A stretch of 21,772 bases of DNA, taken from the NCBI GenBank assembly GCA_002317385.1, contig DCJH01000010.1:1-21772 (forward strand), read 5' to 3'. The notes under the pieces are model-generated. The model saw only the letters and a program-made list of their open reading frames with translations. It was not told the DNA's origin and did not search any database. Source of the DNA: Prevotella sp. UBA1705. GTDB lineage: Bacteria; Bacteroidota; Bacteroidia; Bacteroidales; Bacteroidaceae. The translations under genes were made by a program, and so were the position numbers. Below, one piece after another: positions 7,387 through 14,014 of the stretch; within the stretch, counting starts at the first letter, position 1, and each line of letters opens with the position of its first letter.

Positions 7387-7394
7387 CAAAGTTA
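7387..7394 (-). promoter_or_regulatory. -7 promoter box for the DUF4738-like lipoprotein gene
   Basis: TAACTTTG followed by CAC on the minus strand, 29 nt before the ATG, matches TAnnTTTG. No TTTG -33 box is evident at 19-20 nt. Just upstream, 7398-7409 (minus strand TTACATAAAATG) lies in the spacer between the -33 and -7 positions. Confidence 0.7.
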
Positions 7395-7701
7395 CAACAT
7401 TTTATGTAATATCATAAGAAATAAACAAGTTTTAGCTAAGGAATTTTCTATTCTGAAAATAACGATAAAACAAAAGTCTCATACAGACCGGGGCGAAAGG
7501 AATAGATTGAAATCGGTCTTCCCGATTGTAGAATTCAAAACGAAAAGCCGGAATGACTCCAAGAAAAGACGGCAGGCACACTTTGATTAGAATAAATCGG
7601 ATCGCACGCCTGTATTCATCAGGCAGAGCACCAGCCCAAGCACCGTGGCGAATGAGAATGAAAGGAAATGCCAAACTTTATCGATTTTTTTTAGATTATG
7701 C

Positions 7702-7732
7702 TTTGCACCATTGAGTTTTATTGCTAACTTTG
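7702..7732 (+). promoter_or_regulatory. Consensus Bacteroidota promoter for the HU/SPOR gene
   Basis: TTTG at 7702-7705, a 19-bp spacer, then TAACTTTG at 7725-7732: an exact match to the TTTG-N19-TAnnTTTG consensus. The ATG at 7738 is only 5 nt downstream of the box, so the transcript should be leaderless or nearly so. Confidence 0.85.
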
Positions 7733-7737
7733 CAAGT

Positions 7738-8781
7738 ATGATTGAACTTGACAGGCACATAGAAATATTGCTTCTGAGCAACGATTGCGTCATTATCCCC
7801 AATTTTGGAGGGTTTATGGCCCACTACGTGGAGGCCCGAAAAGACGACAGAGACAGCGCGTTTCTGCCGCCCATGCGTACCATTGGGTTCAATCCAAAGC
7901 TGAAACTCAACGACTCGCTGCTCGCGCAGTCGTATGTAGAAGCCTACGACATTAGCTATCCCGATGCCGTGGCACGCATCGAGGACGAGGTGCGCGAATT
8001 GAAGCAGCATCTTGAAAACGACGACGAATACGAGTTGAAGGATATCGGTCTGTTGCGACTCACCGACGCCGGAAGTCTGGAGTTTGAGCCATGCGATGCC
8101 GGAATACTCACCCCCTCGCTCTACGGACTGGGCTATTACAACTTTAAGACGCTGGCTCAGATAGAGCAGGAAACAGCCGAGAAGGAGTTGCAGCAGGTAC
8201 CTGCCACCGTGGCCGAACTCAAACCGATGGTTCAGCCGGCCATCGACGAGACCATGGAGATGAGCGACGACGATGTTGAGGAGCCGGCTCACAATGGCCA
8301 TTGGACTGCGCTCTGGCGCAACATCGCCGTGGCTTGCGCCGCCTTCATCGTGTTTCTGCTGATTCCGACACCCCTATCCAACAACCATTCCAAACTCATT
8401 GAGAGCCGTGTCAACACCCAGTTGTTAGACTATGTGGTGCCCAAGCAAGACTTCAAAGGCGAGAACGCCGTGAAGGAAGTGGCCCGCACAGTGGCCCGTC
8501 CTGCTGCTGCCCCCGTGGCACAGCCCACGCAGAAGACCGCGACACCACAGGCCAAGAGCGGCTACACCATCGTGCTCGCCAGCAAAGTGAGCCATAAGAA
8601 TGCCACAGCCTATGTGGAAGACCTGCACCGCCGGGGCTTCGAGAAGGCCGGGATGCTCACCAAGAACAGGAATAACAAAGTGGTGTTCGGACAATATGCC
8701 TCAGAGGCAGAGGCCTACAAGGCCATCTCTAAACTTCGTCAGGACAAAGAGTTCGGCGAGGCATGGATTATGAAATACTAA
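7738..8781 (+). CDS. HU-CCDC81 and SPOR domain-containing membrane protein
   Basis: A 347-residue protein. Residues 1-140 resemble the Bacteroidota HU-like CCDC81 domains (IELDRHIEILLLSNDCVIIPNFGGF at the start, given here only as the key segment IPNFGGF, then DIGLLRLTDAGSLEF). A single membrane segment lies at about 195-211 (NIAVACAAFIVFLLIP), followed by a low-complexity Ala/Pro linker and a C-terminal SPOR domain at about 275-347 (GYTIVLASKV to the end). SPOR domains bind denuded peptidoglycan at division sites, so the topology should be cytoplasmic HU domain, periplasmic SPOR. The frame is open from 7645, but I use the ATG at 7738: it begins the conserved domain and the earlier start would lie upstream of the consensus promoter. 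The next gene follows after 6 nt. Confidence 0.85.
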   Translation: MIELDRHIEILLLSNDCVIIPNFGGFMAHYVEARKDDRDSAFLPPMRTIGFNPKLKLNDSLLAQSYVEAYDISYPDAVARIEDEVRELKQHLENDDEYELKDIGLLRLTDAGSLEFEPCDAGILTPSLYGLGYYNFKTLAQIEQETAEKELQQVPATVAELKPMVQPAIDETMEMSDDDVEEPAHNGHWTALWRNIAVACAAFIVFLLIPTPLSNNHSKLIESRVNTQLLDYVVPKQDFKGENAVKEVARTVARPAAAPVAQPTQKTATPQAKSGYTIVLASKVSHKNATAYVEDLHRRGFEKAGMLTKNRNNKVVFGQYASEAEAYKAISKLRQDKEFGEAWIMKY

Positions 8782-8787
8782 GACATT

Positions 8788-9321
8788 ATGAAGCGTGTAC
8801 GCTGCCCCAAATGTAGCAACTATATCACTTTCGATGACAAGAAATACGCCCTCGGACAGGCATTAGCATTCAACTGTCCCTACTGTGGCCACAAATTTGC
8901 CATCCGTTTGGGAGGTGCCAAGCCTCAGAAACAGGCCTCCGACACCACGGCCGAGACGGAGCAGGAGCCCGAGGCCGTAGGCTCAATGGTGGTCATCGAG
9001 AATATTTTCCACTACAAACAGATTATTCCGCTCTATATGGGCGACAACGTGATAGGCCGATACCAAAAAGGTGTCGACATCAACTGCCCTATACATACCG
9101 ACGACCCCAGCATCGACATGACCCACTGCGTCATCAATGTGAGTCGGAACAAGAAGGGCGGACTGAAGTTTATCCTGCGCGACGGCCCGAGCAACACGGG
9201 TACCTTTGTCGACAATGAGATTCTGGGCGACCGCGAGAGCCGTGTCATCAACCATGGAACGCTGTTTACCATCGGTGCCACATCTATCATCGTGAAGACC
9301 CACGAAGACGAGGAGGAATAG
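8788..9321 (+). CDS. Zinc-ribbon and FHA domain protein
   Basis: A 177-residue soluble protein. The N-terminus is a zinc ribbon (CPKC at 6-9 and CPYC at 30-33, an MJ0042-like CxxC-x20-CxxC pair). After a charged linker comes a forkhead-associated domain (about 68-170) with GR at 90-91, S108 and H113 in the place of the S-x-x-H phosphothreonine-binding strand, and NTGTFVDN at 136-143 as the conserved N-x-G-T turn. FHA domains bind phosphothreonine peptides; the canonical 'SRxH' is here SIDMTH, so binding may be altered. The C-terminus is acidic (EDEEE). It lies 6 nt after the HU/SPOR gene, so the two are expected to be cotranscribed and possibly to act together at the envelope. Partner unknown. 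Confidence 0.85.
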   Translation: MKRVRCPKCSNYITFDDKKYALGQALAFNCPYCGHKFAIRLGGAKPQKQASDTTAETEQEPEAVGSMVVIENIFHYKQIIPLYMGDNVIGRYQKGVDINCPIHTDDPSIDMTHCVINVSRNKKGGLKFILRDGPSNTGTFVDNEILGDRESRVINHGTLFTIGATSIIVKTHEDEEE

Positions 9322-9400
9322 CCTCCGCCGTGAGGCCCTACCATCATCCCCACCCCATCCTGCCAAAAAGAATACAATGCGTGCATGCGCCGAATGCGAT

Positions 9401-9456
9401 AATTAGAATTTGATGCAGTTTATTTACAGTTTGAAGACAAACTTCTAATTTTTCTT
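9401..9456 (+). terminator. Possible terminator/stem after the FHA gene
   Basis: Nested inverted repeats: AATTAGAA (9401-9408) with TTCTAATT (9445-9452), enclosing AGTTTG-AAGA-CAAACT (9430-9445; the base at 9445 is shared), followed by TTTTTC. The stem is AT-rich and interrupted, so it would be weak; it could instead be part of the purU leader region. Confidence 0.35.
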
Positions 9457-9487
9457 TCATTATTTCCCGATTCTGGAAGAAAATATG

Positions 9488-9495
9488 TAAATTTG
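9488..9495 (+). promoter_or_regulatory. -7 promoter box for purU and the his genes
   Basis: TAAATTTG followed by CAC matches TAnnTTTG, 24 nt before the ATG at 9520. The -33 region shows no clean TTTG. It is the only good box upstream of the long purU-his-lys run and probably drives at least its first part. Confidence 0.65.
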
Positions 9496-9519
9496 CACAA
9501 TTCTATAAATAATATTCAC

Positions 9520-10383
9520 ATGAAGCCATCAGCAGTACTGCTCTTACATTGCCAGGATAAGCCGGGTATCATCTCAGAGGTTACAAAATTCATTACGGAT
9601 AACAAGGGAAACATCGTTTATCTGGACCAATATGTAGACCGCGAGGATGGCATGTTCTTCATGCGAATAGAGTGGGAACTGGAGAGTTTCCTCATTCCCC
9701 GGGAGAAGATCAAAGACTATATCGACACGCTTTATGCGCAGAGATACCAGATGACGTTCAATCTCTACTACAACGACGAGCGGCCGCGCATGGCCATTTT
9801 CGTGAGCAAGATGAGTCACTGTCTCTACGATCTGCTGGCCCGCTACAAGGCCGGAGAGTGGAATGTAGACATTCCCTGTATCATCAGCAACCACGAGAAC
9901 CTGAGATACATTGCCGAACAGTTTGACATTCCCTACCATGTGTGGTCTATCAAGAAAGACCATAGCAACAAAGCGGAAGTGGAAGCCGCCGAGATGGAAC
10001 TGATGAAGAAGGAGAAAATCACGTTCTGTGTGCTCGCCCGATACATGCAAATCATCAGCGACGACATAATCAAGGCCTATCCACACCATATTATTAATAT
10101 ACACCACTCGTTCCTTCCGGCCTTTGTCGGGGCGAAACCCTACCATCAGGCTTGGGAGCGCGGCGTGAAAATCATAGGGGCTACGAGCCATTACGTGACG
10201 GCAGAACTCGATGCCGGCCCCATCATCGAGCAGGATGTGATGCGGGTTTCCCATAAGGACACACCCGAATCATTAGTGCTCAAAGGCAAGGATCTGGAGA
10301 AAATTGTGCTCTCGCGTGCGGTAACCAAGCACATAGAGCGCAAGATTCTGACGTATCACAACAAAACAATCATCTTCAGTTAG
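9520..10383 (+). CDS. purU: Formyltetrahydrofolate deformylase
   Basis: Hydrolyses 10-formyl-THF to THF and formate, balancing one-carbon pools and supplying formate for PurT-type purine synthesis; cytoplasmic. The 287-residue protein has an N-terminal ACT domain (VLLLHCQDKPGIISEVTKFI region, residues 6-25) for amino-acid sensing (Gly/Met in E. coli) and a C-terminal formyltransferase fold (from about 90). Catalytic residues are visible as N193 and H195 in INIHHSFLP, and D231 in ELDAGPI. The open frame extends to 9493 with a TTG, but that would start inside the promoter box; the ATG at 9520 gives the standard N-terminus MKPSAVLLLHC. hisH follows after 5 nt, indicating an operon. Confidence 0.93.
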   Translation: MKPSAVLLLHCQDKPGIISEVTKFITDNKGNIVYLDQYVDREDGMFFMRIEWELESFLIPREKIKDYIDTLYAQRYQMTFNLYYNDERPRMAIFVSKMSHCLYDLLARYKAGEWNVDIPCIISNHENLRYIAEQFDIPYHVWSIKKDHSNKAEVEAAEMELMKKEKITFCVLARYMQIISDDIIKAYPHHIINIHHSFLPAFVGAKPYHQAWERGVKIIGATSHYVTAELDAGPIIEQDVMRVSHKDTPESLVLKGKDLEKIVLSRAVTKHIERKILTYHNKTIIFS

Positions 10384-10388
10384 CCAGT

Positions 10389-10982
10389 ATGGAGGTAGCG
10401 ATTGTAAAATATAACGCCGGAAATATATTCTCCGTGGTCAATGCCCTGAGACGACTGGGCATCGAACCGGAGATAACCGATAAGGCAGAGAAACTGCAGA
10501 AGGCCGACCGTGTGCTGTTTCCCGGACAGGGCAACGCCAAGACCACGATGGACTATCTGCGCGAGCATCGCCTCGACCAACTCATCAGAGACCTGCGCCA
10601 ACCGGTGCTGGGCATCTGCGTGGGACAGCAGTTGATGTGCCAACACTCGGAAGAAGGCAACGTCGATTGCATCGGCATATTTCCCGCCGACGTGAAACTC
10701 TTCCAACCGGAAACAGCCGACGAGAAGGTGCCGGCCATGGGATGGAACTCGCTCTACGACCTCTCGACACCCCTGTTCGAGGGAATCAATGAGCGCGACT
10801 ACGTGTATTTCGTACATAGCTACTATGTACCCCAATGCGAGTTTACCATTGCCACAGCCGACTATGTGCAGCCCTATTCGGCTGCTCTGCATAAGGATAA
10901 TTTCTGGGCGACACAGTTTCACCCGGAGAAAAGCGGGAAAGTCGGAGAGCGACTGCTGTTTAATTTTCTCAACATGAAATAA
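10389..10982 (+). CDS. hisH: Imidazole glycerol phosphate synthase, glutamine amidotransferase subunit HisH
   Basis: Releases ammonia from glutamine and passes it to HisF, which makes imidazole glycerol phosphate and AICAR. The 197-residue class I amidotransferase has the triad C77 (GICVGQQL), H178 and E180 (FHPE). Three usually conserved stretches differ from the common form: the oxyanion-strand motif PGVG reads PGQG (45-48), the nucleophile elbow GICLGMQL reads GICVGQQL, and PHMGWN reads PAMGWN (115-120). The triad is intact, so activity is likely kept. It lies between purU (5 nt) and hisA (10 nt). Identification is firm from motifs and context. Confidence 0.92.
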   Translation: MEVAIVKYNAGNIFSVVNALRRLGIEPEITDKAEKLQKADRVLFPGQGNAKTTMDYLREHRLDQLIRDLRQPVLGICVGQQLMCQHSEEGNVDCIGIFPADVKLFQPETADEKVPAMGWNSLYDLSTPLFEGINERDYVYFVHSYYVPQCEFTIATADYVQPYSAALHKDNFWATQFHPEKSGKVGERLLFNFLNMK

Positions 10983-10992
10983 GGAAAGGCGT

Positions 10993-11709
10993 ATGAAAAT
11001 AGAACTGATTCCGGCCATAGACATCATCGACGGGAAATGTGTGCGCCTGACCAAGGGAGACTACTCCCAGAAAAAGGTATATAACGAAGACCCGGTGGCC
11101 CAGGCTCAAGAGTTTGAGCGGCTGGGATTCAAGCGTCTGCACGTGGTGGATCTCGACGGCGCGAAGTCGAAACACATCGTCAACGATGACGTGTTGCGTG
11201 CCATCACCTCGTCGACCCAGCTACGGGTGGACTTCGGTGGAGGCATCAAGACCGACGAGGATATTGAGAAAGCGTTTGCCGCCGGAGCCGCTATGGTGAC
11301 GGCCGGAAGCATCGCCGTGACTCAGCCCGAGCTGTTCATCTCCTGGCTCCAGCGCTATGGCGCCGAGCAGATGATACTCGGAGCCGATGTGCGCAACGGC
11401 AAAATCAGCATCAACGGATGGAAGGAGGACTCGTCGGAAGACCTGCTGCCCTTCCTCGCCCGGTATGTGGAAGCTGGCGTGAAGAATGTGCTCTGCACCG
11501 AAATATCTAAGGATGGCACGCTCGAAGGGCCGGCCATCAGTCTATATCAGCAGATCATGGCCGAATATCCGGGCCTGCATCTCATTGCCAGCGGTGGCGT
11601 GAGCAACAGTCAGGACATTGTTCAACTGGAACAGGCCGGCATTCCTGCCACGGTCTTTGGTAAGGCCTGGTATGAGGGCAAAATAGATTTGGAGGAACTG
11701 GGGCTATGA
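10993..11709 (+). CDS. hisA: ProFAR isomerase HisA
   Basis: Isomerises ProFAR to PRFAR (Amadori rearrangement), the step before HisHF in histidine synthesis. The 238-residue (beta/alpha)8 barrel has the two catalytic Asp residues, D10 in LIPAIDIIDG and D132 in LGADVRNGK, and the phosphate-binding glycines FGGGIK (81-86) and ASGGVSN near 196. The length is standard. An AGGAAAGG-like purine stretch 5 nt upstream of the start is one of the few Shine-Dalgarno-like sites here. The stop TGA overlaps the hisF ATG (ATGA at 11706-11709), so HisA and HisF are translationally coupled. Confidence 0.95.
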   Translation: MKIELIPAIDIIDGKCVRLTKGDYSQKKVYNEDPVAQAQEFERLGFKRLHVVDLDGAKSKHIVNDDVLRAITSSTQLRVDFGGGIKTDEDIEKAFAAGAAMVTAGSIAVTQPELFISWLQRYGAEQMILGADVRNGKISINGWKEDSSEDLLPFLARYVEAGVKNVLCTEISKDGTLEGPAISLYQQIMAEYPGLHLIASGGVSNSQDIVQLEQAGIPATVFGKAWYEGKIDLEELGL

Positions 11710-12470
11710 GTTGCAACGGTTTGGCCAAGCGCATCGTCCCTTGTCTCGACGTGAAAAACGGCGAGACGGTGAAGGGAACCAACTTCGTTAACCTGCGCAC
11801 AGCGGGCGATCCCGTAGAGTTGGGGCGCGCCTACAGCGAGGCAGGAGCCGACGAACTGGTGTTTCTCGACATCACGGCAAGCTTCGAGGGTCGCAAGACC
11901 TTCACCGATATGGTGTCGCGTGTGGCCCGAGAAATCAATATTCCGTTTACCGTTGGCGGGGGCATCAACGCTCTCGAAGACGTGGAACGGCTGCTCTATG
12001 CCGGGGCAGACAAGGTGAGTGTCAACTCGTCGGCTATCCGTAATCCGAATCTCATCAATGAGATTGCGGCCAAGTTTGGCTCTCAGGTGTGCGTCTGCGC
12101 CATCGATGCCCGACTCGACGAGGACGGATGGCACTGCTATGTGAAGGGCGGACGCGAGCGCACGGAGCTCGGTCTCTTCGATTGGGCCATGGAAGTGGCC
12201 GACCGTGGGGCCGGCGAGATACTCTTCACGAGCATGGATCACGACGGCGTGAAACAGGGATTCGCCAACGAAGCCTTGGTCGAGATTGCCTCGCGGGTAT
12301 CCATTCCCATCATTGCCAGCGGCGGAGCCGGAACGAAGGAGCACTTCCGCGATGCCTTCATCGAGGGCAAAGCCGATGCCGCCTTGGCCGCAAGCGTGTT
12401 CCATTTTGGCGAAATCGCCATCCCAGAACTGAAAGATTACCTCCGGAAAGAGGGTATCAACATCAGATAA
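11706..12470 (+). CDS. hisF: Imidazole glycerol phosphate synthase, cyclase subunit HisF
   Basis: Cyclase partner of HisH; uses ammonia channelled through its barrel to turn PRFAR into imidazole glycerol phosphate and AICAR. The 254-residue protein shows the family start KRIVPCLDV with catalytic D15 and the second catalytic D134 in CAIDARLDED, plus phosphate loops VGGGIN (83-88) and ASGGAG near 204. Sequence and length are those of a full-length active enzyme. It overlaps hisA by 4 nt and is followed by a 74-nt gap before hisIE in which no promoter or terminator is clear. Confidence 0.96.
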   Translation: MSCNGLAKRIVPCLDVKNGETVKGTNFVNLRTAGDPVELGRAYSEAGADELVFLDITASFEGRKTFTDMVSRVAREINIPFTVGGGINALEDVERLLYAGADKVSVNSSAIRNPNLINEIAAKFGSQVCVCAIDARLDEDGWHCYVKGGRERTELGLFDWAMEVADRGAGEILFTSMDHDGVKQGFANEALVEIASRVSIPIIASGGAGTKEHFRDAFIEGKADAALAASVFHFGEIAIPELKDYLRKEGINIR

Positions 12471-12544
12471 AAGGCTGCTCTGGTCTGAGATAGAATATCG
12501 ACTGAGGCAGACCTTCCAATGAATTTAGAAACAGAAAAAGCATC

Positions 12545-13192
12545 ATGGAGATAGATTTTGAGAAGACCAACGGTTTGGTTCCAGCCATCGTTCAAGACGC
12601 TGTAACCAAGAATGTCCTGATGTTGGGCTACATGAACCAGGAAGCCTACGACAAGACCGTGGAGACCAAGAGGGTTACTTTCTGGAGCCGCAGCCGCAAC
12701 CGTCTGTGGACCAAGGGCGAGACCTCCGGTCATTTCCTGCATCTGGTGAGCATCCAGAACGACTGCGACAACGACACGCTGCTCGTTAAGGTGCATCCCG
12801 AAGGGCCGACCTGTCATACAGGAACAGACACTTGCTGGGGCGAGGAGAACCAGTTGAACCCGATTTTATTCCTCTCCGAGCTGCAGGATTTCATCGATAA
12901 GCGTCACGAGGAGATGCCCGAAGACAGCTATACGACCAGTCTTTTTAGGAAAGGTGTGAACAAAATGGCGCAGAAAGTGGGCGAAGAGGCCGTGGAAACT
13001 ATTATCGAAGCTACCAACGGCACCAACGAAAAGCTCATCTATGAGAGCTCCGATATGCTCTATCACCTCATCGTTCTGCTTACCAGCAAGGGGCTGCGCA
13101 TTGAGGATATCGCCCGCGAACTGGCCCAGCGGCATAATCCCGACTGGGACAAAGCACGCCGCATAGCCAAGGCTAAGGGCAAGAAAGATTAA
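12545..13192 (+). CDS. hisIE: Fused phosphoribosyl-AMP cyclohydrolase / phosphoribosyl-ATP pyrophosphatase HisIE
   Basis: Bifunctional enzyme for steps 2 and 3 of histidine synthesis, acting upstream of HisA. The HisI half (about 1-100) has TFWSRSRNRLWTKGETSG and the zinc-binding cysteines C74, C90 and C97 (NDCDND and PTCHTGTDTCW). The HisE half (about 108-215) is a helical MazG-like domain with KVGEEAVE and SSDMLYHL as metal- and diphosphate-binding segments. The 215-residue length fits the usual bifunctional form. hisG, hisD, hisC and hisB are not in the window. The next gene starts 38 nt downstream. Confidence 0.95.
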   Translation: MEIDFEKTNGLVPAIVQDAVTKNVLMLGYMNQEAYDKTVETKRVTFWSRSRNRLWTKGETSGHFLHLVSIQNDCDNDTLLVKVHPEGPTCHTGTDTCWGEENQLNPILFLSELQDFIDKRHEEMPEDSYTTSLFRKGVNKMAQKVGEEAVETIIEATNGTNEKLIYESSDMLYHLIVLLTSKGLRIEDIARELAQRHNPDWDKARRIAKAKGKKD

Positions 13193-13230
13193 GATTGAAT
13201 ACCAAGAACTGACTTCGAAAGATAAAAGAA

Positions 13231-13941
13231 ATGCTGATAGATTACAAAAAAGTAAACATATACCAACAGGACAAGCTCGTGCTCAAGGAGGTAGACTTCC
13301 AGGTAGACGAGGGTGAATTCATATATATAATAGGTAAGGTGGGCTCCGGCAAAAGCTCTCTGCTGAAGACATTGTATTGTGAACTCGACCTGGTGGAGGA
13401 CGAAACAGAGAAGGCTGAAGTGCTCGGCCGCGACCTGAAGACCCTTCGCCGCAAGGAGGTTCCGGCCTTCCGAAAGGAGATGGGCATCATCTTCCAGGAC
13501 TTCCAGCTGCTCCACGACCGACCGGTGTATAAGAATCTCAGATTTGTTCTGAAGGCAACGGGATGGAAAGACAAGGCTGAAATCAACCAGAGAATAGATG
13601 ATGTGCTCAACGCCGTGGGCATGATCGACAAGAAAGAAAGCATGCCCCATGAGCTCTCCGGTGGCGAACAGCAGCGCATTGCCATAGCCCGCGCCCTGCT
13701 GAACCACCCGAAAGTGATTATCGCCGATGAGCCTACGGGTAATCTCGACCCTGAGACAGCTACCAACATTGTGCGACTTTTGAAAGATATTACGCTGCAG
13801 GGCACTGCCGTCATCATGTCTACCCACAATATTCCGATGCTCGACCGCTTCCCCGGTATTGTCTATCGCTGTCGGAATACGGAGATTGTCGATGTTACGA
13901 AGGAATACAACAAGCTCGACCTCTCGGAGGAAGAAGAGTAA
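13231..13941 (+). CDS. ftsE: FtsE-like ABC transporter ATP-binding protein
   Basis: A 236-residue cytoplasmic ATPase of the FtsE/LolD/MacB group. Walker A is GKVGSGKS (35-42), the Q-loop is IIFQDF (87-91 region), the signature is LSGGEQQ (142-148), Walker B is VIIADEP with the catalytic Glu at 167, and the switch His is H199. The phrase GEFIYIIGKVGSGKSSLLK closely follows FtsE, which with FtsX controls peptidoglycan hydrolases at the septum. No ftsX is in the window, as is common in Bacteroidota where it lies elsewhere. It sits between hisIE (38 nt) and lysC (73 nt). The C-terminus carries an acidic tail (LSEEEE). FtsE is the best call; another ABC export ATPase is possible. Confidence 0.82.
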   Translation: MLIDYKKVNIYQQDKLVLKEVDFQVDEGEFIYIIGKVGSGKSSLLKTLYCELDLVEDETEKAEVLGRDLKTLRRKEVPAFRKEMGIIFQDFQLLHDRPVYKNLRFVLKATGWKDKAEINQRIDDVLNAVGMIDKKESMPHELSGGEQQRIAIARALLNHPKVIIADEPTGNLDPETATNIVRLLKDITLQGTAVIMSTHNIPMLDRFPGIVYRCRNTEIVDVTKEYNKLDLSEEEE

Positions 13942-14014
13942 CATAGGCTCCCATTGAGCCAAGAAAGACAGTAATAATTCACGAAGAAAAATAGATAAAA
14001 CAAATAGCAATAGA

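Larger units (their letters stand above)
7358..7737. other. 380-bp divergent intergenic region
   Basis: It carries the two outward promoters (7387-7394 minus; 7702-7732 plus). A 6-bp hairpin AATCGG-TCTTC-CCGATT sits at 7511-7527. On the minus strand around 7700-7587 a short frame reads KKIDKVWHFLSFSFATVLGL, which recalls the DKxxHF motif of DUF2279/VanZ-like membrane proteins; it breaks off at a stop and overlaps the plus-strand promoter, so at best it is a gene remnant. Otherwise I see nothing. Confidence 0.45.

Noticed and set aside
7498..7516. GATTGAAAT near 7505 as another CRISPR-like repeat
   Set aside because: Only the short GATTGAAA string is shared; there is no palindromic stem and no second copy.
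7645..7737. N-terminal extension of the HU/SPOR protein by 31 residues
   Set aside because: It would begin upstream of an exact consensus promoter (7702-7732), and the conserved domain starts at the ATG at 7738.
10553..10770. Arg/Ser-rich minus-strand frames within hisH
   Set aside because: Shadows of the hisH coding strand with no independent support.
13946..13960. Small hairpin GGCTC-CCATT-GAGCC between ftsE and lysC as terminator or attenuator
   Set aside because: Only 5 bp and followed by AAGAAAGAC rather than T; no leader peptide or riboswitch-like structure is visible before lysC.
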